Part shown: piece after piece, positions 57,976-64,000 of the stretch
Numbering within the stretch: position 1 is the first letter of the stretch
How the letters are laid out: each line of letters opens with the position of its first letter
Assembly (NCBI GenBank): GCA_963765875.1
Contig: CAVXYK010000017.1
Location: 62,001 to 126,000, forward strand
Source: JAWKOK01 sp963765875
GTDB lineage: Bacteria; Chloroflexota; Anaerolineae; Caldilineales; Caldilineaceae
Reading direction: 5' to 3'
DNA: 64,000 bases
Translations under genes and position numbers: made by a program
The notes under the pieces: generated by a model
What the model was told of the DNA's origin: nothing
Database searches by the model: none
The model's input: only the letters and a program-made list of their open reading frames with translations

Positions 57976-58761
57976 GTGGCATTTCCTGATTATCCGCCTG
58001 AGTTCTGGATCGCAGCCTCCATTGCCGTAATCCTTGTCGGCATCGCCAAGGCAGGGTTTGGTGGAGGCCCCGGTCTGTTGGCAACGCCGCTCATCGCACT
58101 GACCATTCCCGTTGCCGATGCCGCTGCCCTGCTGTTGCCCCTTCTGATCATCGCCGACCTCTTCACGGTGCGTCATTACCGCAGTGAGTTCGATCGCAGA
58201 AGTTTGAAAATCCTCATTCCCGGAGCGCTGGTCGGCATTGTGATTGGTGCGTTCTTTTTCGGCTTTTTCAGTGACAATGAGCGCGTGCTCCAGATCGGCA
58301 TTGGTGTATTGGCGTTGGTCTTTGTGATCTTTCAGATCGGGCGCACGACCATCTTCGGTGCAATTGAGGGGCATCGATTTCCGGCACCCGTCGGCGTACT
58401 CCTTGGCGGTATCGGCGGCTTCACGTCGACATTGGCCCATGCGGGCGGGCCACCGGTTGTCATCTATCTGCTGCCTCAAAAGCTGCCCCGCAACATCTTT
58501 GTGGGCACGACCGTCATCGCCTTCATGGTCATCAATCTAGCCAAATTGATCCCGTACGGCATGCTCGGGCTATTGCGCGTCGGCAATCTGCTGACAATCT
58601 TGATTCTGGCGCCCTTGATCTACGTCGGCGTTCGTCTGGGCATCTACCTCAACAAACATTTCAGTGAAAAATGGTTCAATGTCGTGATCTACACACTGCT
58701 CGTGCTCACGGCCATTCAATTGATCCTGGGACGTAGCGTGATCAGCTTGTTCGTTGCGTAA
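57976..58761 (+). CDS. TSUP/TauE-SafE family membrane transporter
   Basis: 261 residues, about eight membrane segments. Seen: FWIAASIAVILVGIAKAGFG, GGPGLLATPLIAL, and the second-half motif GGFTSTLAHAGGPPVVIYLL, typical of this family. Substrate unknown (sulfite-type anions are common). GTG start at 57976. It differs clearly from the TSUP protein at 20993: that one has NTLAGSGSLVT in the first half and no HAGGPP motif. Confidence 0.9.
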   Translation: MAFPDYPPEFWIAASIAVILVGIAKAGFGGGPGLLATPLIALTIPVADAAALLLPLLIIADLFTVRHYRSEFDRRSLKILIPGALVGIVIGAFFFGFFSDNERVLQIGIGVLALVFVIFQIGRTTIFGAIEGHRFPAPVGVLLGGIGGFTSTLAHAGGPPVVIYLLPQKLPRNIFVGTTVIAFMVINLAKLIPYGMLGLLRVGNLLTILILAPLIYVGVRLGIYLNKHFSEKWFNVVIYTLLVLTAIQLILGRSVISLFVA

Positions 58762-58937
58762 CGTATCTTGGAACGGCCTCCCTGCACGACAATCTGGGAG
58801 CACGGCGAGATCACAGCTTGCTTGACAAGACTTGCGTATAGGAATATACTCGCCTTATATCTATGCGAAGTGACTTGAGCATCAAATCTGCCGGACATCA
58901 TTGAACTCACGGCCCCAATATTGATTGAGGAACCATC

Positions 58938-59939
58938 ATGGAAACGAGCAGTTCGGACCCGACAATCATTGACGACGCCCAACCCGAGACGGACGTTGCA
59001 GAATCAGAACTCATGCGGGCGGAAACGCTCACGACCGAGGTTGAGGACATCGCATTGGCGCCGGCGCTACGGGCGGATAGCCCGCTCAGCGATGCTGTCA
59101 CGGCCTTTGACGAGTACATGTTGCGCAAAGGATTCAGCGAGAACACAATCCGCGCCTTTCGCAACGACCTGAAGATCACCCTGGGCTTTCTGGGCGAGGA
59201 GACAGCGCTCTACCAGGTCCAGACGGAACATCTAGAAGAGTATTTGACTTGGTTGCAGACGGAACGAGGCAGGCCTTGTAGTGCCAAGACGCTGGCCCGG
59301 CGCATCACCACATTGAAGGTTTTCTTTGGGTGGATCCATGGCATTGGCGTTCTAGGCGGCGATCCGGCTGAGCCGATCGTGCAACAGGTCGCCCGTACGC
59401 CTCTGCCCAATATCTTAACTGACGATGAATCAGGGCGGCTCATGCGTGCGGCCCAAGACTATCTTTGGAGTCGTGACAAGGCCGATGCGCGCCCCTATGT
59501 ACTGACCTCGTTGTTGATGCAGACCGGCATCAAGAAAGCCGAGTGCGCCCGCATATTGATCACTGACGTCAATGTCGAACGCCCCCAATCACCAGATGTG
59601 AGCATCCGCTACCCGGATGAGCGCAATGCGCACAAGAATCGTACCATCGCATTAAATGCCGGCTTCGTGCCGGCAATGGACCAATACCTCGAAGAATACG
59701 GACCCGAGACCCATCTCTTTGAGTGTACGCCGCGCAACCTGGAATACGTGCTGCAGGAAGTTGGCGAAAAGGCAGGCATCAGGCGTTTGCAGGTCGGCTT
59801 CGAAACCCTGCGCTGGACCTGTGCTGTGCGCGATTTCAGACTGGGTATGTCCGAAGAGCAATTGAGACAGAAGATGGGGTTGAGCAAGATTTCGTGGCGG
59901 GAAACGCGAGAGAAGATCTACCAGTTGTCGGGAAGATGA
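58938..59939 (+). CDS. Tyrosine recombinase-like protein with degenerate active site
   Basis: 333 residues. A ~50-residue acidic N terminus, then a SAM-like core-binding domain (AFDEYMLRKGFSENTIRAFR, SAKTLARRITTLKVFFGWIH) and a XerC/D-like catalytic domain. In that domain the first catalytic Arg position reads TGIKKAECARI (Lys instead of Arg), the usual HxLRH box reads GFETLRWTCAVRDF (both His lost), and the end reads SKISWRETREKIYQLSG. Only one Arg and a Tyr survive. So it is probably not an active recombinase but may still bind DNA. No att sites or phage genes are near. ATG with GAGGAACCATC upstream. Confidence 0.85.
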   Translation: METSSSDPTIIDDAQPETDVAESELMRAETLTTEVEDIALAPALRADSPLSDAVTAFDEYMLRKGFSENTIRAFRNDLKITLGFLGEETALYQVQTEHLEEYLTWLQTERGRPCSAKTLARRITTLKVFFGWIHGIGVLGGDPAEPIVQQVARTPLPNILTDDESGRLMRAAQDYLWSRDKADARPYVLTSLLMQTGIKKAECARILITDVNVERPQSPDVSIRYPDERNAHKNRTIALNAGFVPAMDQYLEEYGPETHLFECTPRNLEYVLQEVGEKAGIRRLQVGFETLRWTCAVRDFRLGMSEEQLRQKMGLSKISWRETREKIYQLSGR

Positions 59940-59950
59940 GGCATGGGTCG

Positions 59951-60108
59951 TAGTGCGTAATTCGTACTGCGTAATTTGTAATGAGTGGAACTAAACCAGC
60001 AACAATGCATATGTGAACGGCGGCCATCGTTGCTGAGATGAACCAACGAATCCAAACAATTCCAATCTGGAGACCTTACGCAGTACGAATTACGCAGTAC
60101 ACATTACT
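59951..60108. repeat. Inverted pair of 'CGCAGTACG' repeats, copy 3
   Basis: TAGTGCGTAATTCGTACTGC (59951-59970) pairs with GCAGTACGAATTACGCAGTA (60080-60099); the arms flank about 110 bases and reach into the end of the Kelch gene. Confidence 0.8.
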
Positions 60109-61526
60109 TCGTTATCACCGGCAACATCGCACGAAATGTGCTCTGATATTGTAAATGTGAATCCAGGTAGGCGTCGCTCCAGCCGCCAAGCAGGTTGAGA
60201 CGCCCATCTTTGCTGACCGCCCCTAAGTGTCGCCATTCGCCCTCAAGTCGGCGAGGGGAAACTGCTCCAGACATTGGTCGACGGGTCGAAGCGTTCATGG
60301 TTGGTCATCGGATAGGTCCATCCGCCGCCGAGCGCGTGGAGCGCCAGGCCGTCGAAAACCAGACTGAGGCCGCCACGCGGTGTCGCCAGGGGCGGCAAAG
60401 ACTGTTTCGTATCCTCGGCCAGATTGTACCGGGTGGCATCGCTCAGCTCCTGCTGACCATCGTAGCCGCCGACCACATATAACTCATCCTCAATCGCCGC
60501 CGCGCCAAAAAACGCCCTCGGACTCTCCAGACTTGTGACATATTCCCACGTTCCCGTCGGCGTGTCACCCGTCTCGTCCAGATCCAGACGCCAGATCTCA
60601 TCACGCATGCGTTGGCCATCCCAGCCGCCCATCAAATAGAGCACATCATTGACGACGACCATCTCGCTGCCGGCGAGTTTGGAGGGCAACGCAAAGAGCA
60701 ACTCCCACGAATTTGTCTTTGCGTCATAACGCCATAGCTGATCGCTAATGATCTCGCTACCGTTCTCCGTTCGACTGCCGCCGCCGACGTAGATTTCACC
60801 GTCCAGGATCGCGGCGGCAGAGTTGGCCAGCCGTTCCGGCAAGTCAGCAAACGATGTCCACTCGTTGATGCGCAGATTGTAGACCGCCACGGTTGACAGT
60901 GCACCCTCATCGCTCTCACCGCCGATCACAACAGCAGAATAGCCATCGAGCACAACCGCCATACGGCTACGCGGCTGAACAAGCGGCGTACGTGGCTCCC
61001 AACGCGGCGCCAGTGTCACCAGCGGTTGGCCAAGCGATGCCGCTCCGATATCAGAGAGTAAGTCAGGCCGGGTCTCAGGTCGGCTCGGCCAGTTGGGCAG
61101 CCAGATGATGCCGATCAGCACGACAGCCACCGCCAACAGATAATATCTCTGCCAAGAAGCAGGTTCCGTATCCAAATCCGTCAACGGGTCCGGATCGGGC
61201 AGAACGGTCTCGGGCACATCGCCAACCGGCACAAGCCCCGGAATTGTGACCCAGCCATGTTTGATGAGCACCATTGAGGCTTCGGTGCGGCTACTGACTT
61301 CAAGCTTCTCAAAGATATTACGGACGTGGACTTTGACTGTGTGGGGACTGATGATGAGTTCGCGCGCGATCTCGCCATTGGTGGCGCCGATGGCCAACCA
61401 CTGCGCAACATCCTGCTCGCGCTCACTCAATGGATTGTCTGTTCCGCTCACGATCGCTACGCTCATAGGAAAATGCTTGATGTTTTCATCCGCTAGATGC
61501 CCATTATTCCACAGCCGACATGCCAT
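60104..61526 (-). CDS. Transmembrane LuxR-type regulator with extracellular Kelch propeller (one frameshift near the 3' end)
   Basis: About 473 residues. Cytoplasmic LuxR/GerE helix-turn-helix at ~30-95 ([40 protein letters not shown]), one membrane helix at ~128-146 ([19 protein letters not shown]), then Kelch repeats ([58 protein letters not shown]) that would form an outside beta-propeller. The frame closes at 60243, but the next frame continues with [20 protein letters not shown] and GGWSDAY, the missing last blade, ending at 60104. One extra A near 60255 explains it. Start uncertain: ATG 61526, or ATG 61466 just before the HTH. Confidence 0.8.
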
Positions 61527-61727
61527 CACAAATGATCAGGTGGTGAGGCCAAGGCAATTGCAGAAAAGCGGTTATCCAGGGACTTCTGAATCGCCAGTTC
61601 TTTGGAATGGCCTACGGCAATGACAGCAGACAGGAACCATCAGCGATCAGATCCGTGGATCGCAAAGCTTCACAAGAAAACGAATGCTCCTACGTGGAGA
61701 ACTTCTCTCCTGGACTATCCAGAAAGA

Positions 61728-62606
61728 TCAGCCGGAAAGAGCGTGGCAGAGCTCTCCCCATTCGTCCAATGATAGGGTCTGAGCACGACGGCGAGGGTCG
61801 ATGTTGGCGGCTTCACAGGCAGTGGTGGCTTGTGCCTTGGGCATGTGCAATCCGGCGCTCAAGCTGTTGAGGAGTTGTTTACGTTTCTGGCTAAAACCGG
61901 CCCGCACAACCTGGAAAAATCGCTCCGGTTCGACATTGGGCACAGCCGCTTCACGCAGCACGTCCAGGCGAAGCACAGCGCTGTCCACCTTGGGCTGAGG
62001 ATAGAATGCGGATGCGGGAACATGGCGGACAATGGACGGCGACGCGTAAAATTGCACGCTCACGGCAAGAATCGACATCTGACCCGGCTGGGCGCAGATA
62101 CGCTCCGCTACCTCTTTCTGCACCATGACAACAGCCCGGTCAGGCGGCTGCGATGCCTCAAGCAGATGGCGAAGGGCGGGGCTGGTGATGTAGTAAGGAA
62201 GGTTGGCGACAACCTTATAGTTGACGGTTGACGGTTGACGGTTGTCAAGTGTCAATTTGATCAGCTCGGTGGGATCGGCTTCTAGGATATCGCCGTGGAC
62301 GATCTTGACGTTGCCTTGATCGACGAACTGATGGTTCAGGATATCAACCAAGTGGTCGTCCAGTTCGACGGCAACAACCTGATCCACGCGCTCGGCCAGC
62401 TGGTGCGTCAACACGCCCAGGCCAGGGCCGATCTCCAGGACGGTATCGTCTGGTTGGAGATCGGCGGCCTGGATAATATCGGTCAAATAGCGTTCATCGA
62501 CCAGAAAATTCTGGCCCAGGGAACGTTTGGGGCCAAGACCGTAGCGATGGATTAGTGTATGTGCGTCGGGATAGTCGTTGCTGCCGGACGACTGTTTTAC
62601 GCTCAT
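61728..62606 (-). CDS. rsmA: 16S rRNA (A1518/A1519-N6) dimethyltransferase
   Basis: 292 residues. Dimethylates two adenines near the 3' end of 16S rRNA during 30S assembly. Seen: YGLGPKRSLGQNFLVDERYL, VLEIGPGLGVLTHQLAERVD (SAM site), VVANLPYYITSPALRHLLEA (NLPY catalytic motif), FYPQPKVDSAVLRLD, AGFSQKRKQLLNSL. A stretch coding LDNRQPSTVNY just before the NLPY motif is made of three TTGACGG words that look like an intergenic repeat. It lies nine bases after the lepA stop on the same strand, so the two are co-transcribed. Confidence 0.95.
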   Translation of the reverse strand: MSVKQSSGSNDYPDAHTLIHRYGLGPKRSLGQNFLVDERYLTDIIQAADLQPDDTVLEIGPGLGVLTHQLAERVDQVVAVELDDHLVDILNHQFVDQGNVKIVHGDILEADPTELIKLTLDNRQPSTVNYKVVANLPYYITSPALRHLLEASQPPDRAVVMVQKEVAERICAQPGQMSILAVSVQFYASPSIVRHVPASAFYPQPKVDSAVLRLDVLREAAVPNVEPERFFQVVRAGFSQKRKQLLNSLSAGLHMPKAQATTACEAANIDPRRRAQTLSLDEWGELCHALSG

Positions 62607-62615
62607 GAGCCGATC

Positions 62616-64000
62616 CTAATCGTCTTGAAGGCTCAGCACAGACATGAAGGCTTCCTGAGGAATCTCGACCGAGCCGACCATCTTCATGCGTTTCTTGCCG
62701 GCCTTCTGCTTCTCCAGCAACTTGCGCTTGCGCGAGACGTCGCCGCCGTAGCATTTGGCCAACACGTCCTTGCGCATGGCCTTGACATTGGCCCGGCTGA
62801 TCACTTTGTTGCCGATGGCGGCCTGAATGGGCACCGTGAACATCTGGCGCGGGATGATCTCTTTCATCTTGCTGACCAGACGCTGTCCCTTGTGATAGGC
62901 GTCGTCTCGATGCACGATGATGCTCAGCGCATCCACCGGCTGCTCGTTGACCAGCACATCGAGCTTGACCATGTCCGAAACGCGATACTCGTCCAAGGTG
63001 TAATCCATGCTGGCATAGCCGCGGGTACGTGCTTTGAGATCGTTGTAGAAATCGACGATGATCTCAGAAAGCGGAATCAGACAGGAGATCTCAACCCGCT
63101 TAGCATCCAGCCAGGTCTGGTTACGCAGTTCGCCACGACGCTTGGTCACCAGTTCCATGATGGTTCCAATGTACTCAGCCGGCGCGAAGAGGTGCAGATC
63201 GCACCAGGGTTCTTCGATGCTCTCGATGGTGGTCGGTTCGGGCAAAGCAGCCGGGCTGTCGATCAAGAGCACCGAGCCGTCGGTGCGATTGACCCGATAT
63301 TCCACCGAAGGGGCCGTGAAGATGATGTCCATGTCATACTCACGTTCGAGTCGCTCCTGGACGATCTCCATGTGAAAGAGGCCCAGAAAGCCGAGGCGGA
63401 AGCCAAATCCAAGGGCCTGGCTCGTTTCCGGGGCATACTCCAGTGCGGCATCGTTCAGTTGCAGCTTCTCCAATGCATCGCGCAGATCGGTGTAATCGTC
63501 GGGGTTGGACGGGTAGAGGCCTGCGAAGACCATGGACTTTAGCGGCTGGTAGCCAGGTAGCCGTTCGGTAGCCCGGTTGGCATCAGTGGTCAGTGTGTCG
63601 CCCACGTCCAGATCCTGAAGCATCTTGAGCCCGGTGGCCACATAGCCGACCTCGCCGGCACCCAACCTCTTGGTGGGCAACATGGCCGGCGTCAACACAC
63701 CGATCTCCAGCGGCTCAATCGACTTCTCCGTGACCATGGCGTAGAGCCTGGTGGCACTGTTGATCTCTCCATCGATCACGCGCACGTAGGCGACCACGCC
63801 TTTGTAGGCATCGTAGTGGCAGTCAAAAACCAGTGCGCGCAGCGGTGCATTGAGGTCGCCGGACGGCGGCGGCACCTGTTCGATTACGTGGGTCAAAACC
63901 TCAAGCACATTCTTGCCGTCCTTGGCGCTGATGCGCGGGATGTCCTCCGCCGGCACGCCCAGCAGATCCTCGATCTCCTGGGCCACATCATCGGGCATGG
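62616..64000 (-). CDS. lepA: Elongation factor 4 (LepA), C-terminal part, cut by window edge
   Basis: The last ~460 residues of LepA; the GTPase start lies beyond the right edge. LepA is a translational GTPase that acts on stalled or assembling ribosomes. Seen: SAKDGKNVLEVLTHVIEQVP, ALVFDCHYDAYKGVVAYVRV, GEVGYVATGLKML, GDTLT, YTDLRDALEKLQLNDAAL, LGFGFRLGFLGLFHMEIVQE, RGYASMDYTLDEYRVSDMVK, and the LepA-only C-terminal domain VKAMRKDVLAKCYGGDVSRK, RKLLEKQKAGKKRMK. Confidence 0.95.
   Translation of the reverse strand, partial: MPDDVAQEIEDLLGVPAEDIPRISAKDGKNVLEVLTHVIEQVPPPSGDLNAPLRALVFDCHYDAYKGVVAYVRVIDGEINSATRLYAMVTEKSIEPLEIGVLTPAMLPTKRLGAGEVGYVATGLKMLQDLDVGDTLTTDANRATERLPGYQPLKSMVFAGLYPSNPDDYTDLRDALEKLQLNDAALEYAPETSQALGFGFRLGFLGLFHMEIVQERLEREYDMDIIFTAPSVEYRVNRTDGSVLLIDSPAALPEPTTIESIEEPWCDLHLFAPAEYIGTIMELVTKRRGELRNQTWLDAKRVEISCLIPLSEIIVDFYNDLKARTRGYASMDYTLDEYRVSDMVKLDVLVNEQPVDALSIIVHRDDAYHKGQRLVSKMKEIIPRQMFTVPIQAAIGNKVISRANVKAMRKDVLAKCYGGDVSRKRKLLEKQKAGKKRMKMVGSVEIPQEAFMSVLSLQDD

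Noticed and set aside
58938..59939. Integrase marking a prophage or genomic island
   Set aside because: No attachment repeats, phage genes or adjacent tRNA were seen, and the active site is lost.

Overview
The window looks like a chromosomal segment of a GC-rich, probably Chloroflexota (Anaerolineae/Caldilineae-like) bacterium. This is inferred from the mix of genes: a fused GlyQ-GlyS glycyl-tRNA synthetase, a large BTAD/SARP-type ATPase regulator, secreted LysM/fasciclin/PA14 proteins with no outer-membrane machinery in sight, a V-type H+-PPase, a catalytically degenerate tyrosine recombinase, several TTG/GTG starts and many intergenic hairpin repeats. No 16S gene is present, so the placement is not proven.

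Layout. 0-3 kb: glyQS (one frameshift). 3.1-6.1 kb: a defence/stress patch on the minus strand (RelE/Phd-type TA module plus DUF2283, then a PIN/Phd TA module), followed by a plus-strand McrA-like HNH nuclease of the phosphorothioate-DNA-binding type. 6.1-15 kb: a secreted three-repeat protein divergent from a SARP-type regulator, a LysM/Met-rich/PA14 protein and a beta-CASP nuclease. 15-28 kb: metabolic genes (adenine deaminase, two aminotransferases, TSUP transporter, DegT aminotransferase, histidine phosphatase, Nudix hydrolase, DinG-like helicase). 28-35 kb: cell-surface block (fasciclin/LysM protein, membrane-anchored three-repeat protein, class A PBP that looks like a lipoprotein), then tRNA-Cys. 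35-40.5 kb: cold-shock protein, queuosine-tRNA mannosyltransferase homologue, and an rpsF-rpsR-PPIase operon in which rpsR carries an acidic repeat extension of about 190 residues. 40.7-45 kb: aldo/keto reductase and larB-larE-larC (nickel-pincer cofactor synthesis). 45-50 kb: second aldo/keto reductase, then a PfkB kinase and a GH78 rhamnosidase, both broken by multiple frameshifts. 50-55 kb: BrnT/BrnA module and a selenium locus: selD with an in-frame UGA at its active-site position, a DUF3179 gene with an in-frame UGA replacing the first Cys of its CPLC motif, a 295-bp MITE with 9-bp target duplications, and a cysteine desulfurase. 55-64 kb: H+-PPase, TSUP transporter, degenerate recombinase, LuxR-TM-Kelch protein, rsmA and the C-terminal part of lepA.

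The most interesting signals are (1) the two UGA-containing genes, each followed by a hairpin that fits the bacterial SECIS model; the DUF3179 protein may be an undescribed selenoprotein; (2) the ribosomal protein S18 with a three-unit acidic repeat extension; (3) an unnamed ~110-residue secreted repeat domain shared by two distant genes; (4) the MITE and at least four families of dispersed palindromic repeats, some of whose sequences appear in frame inside essential genes (glyQS linker, rsmA).
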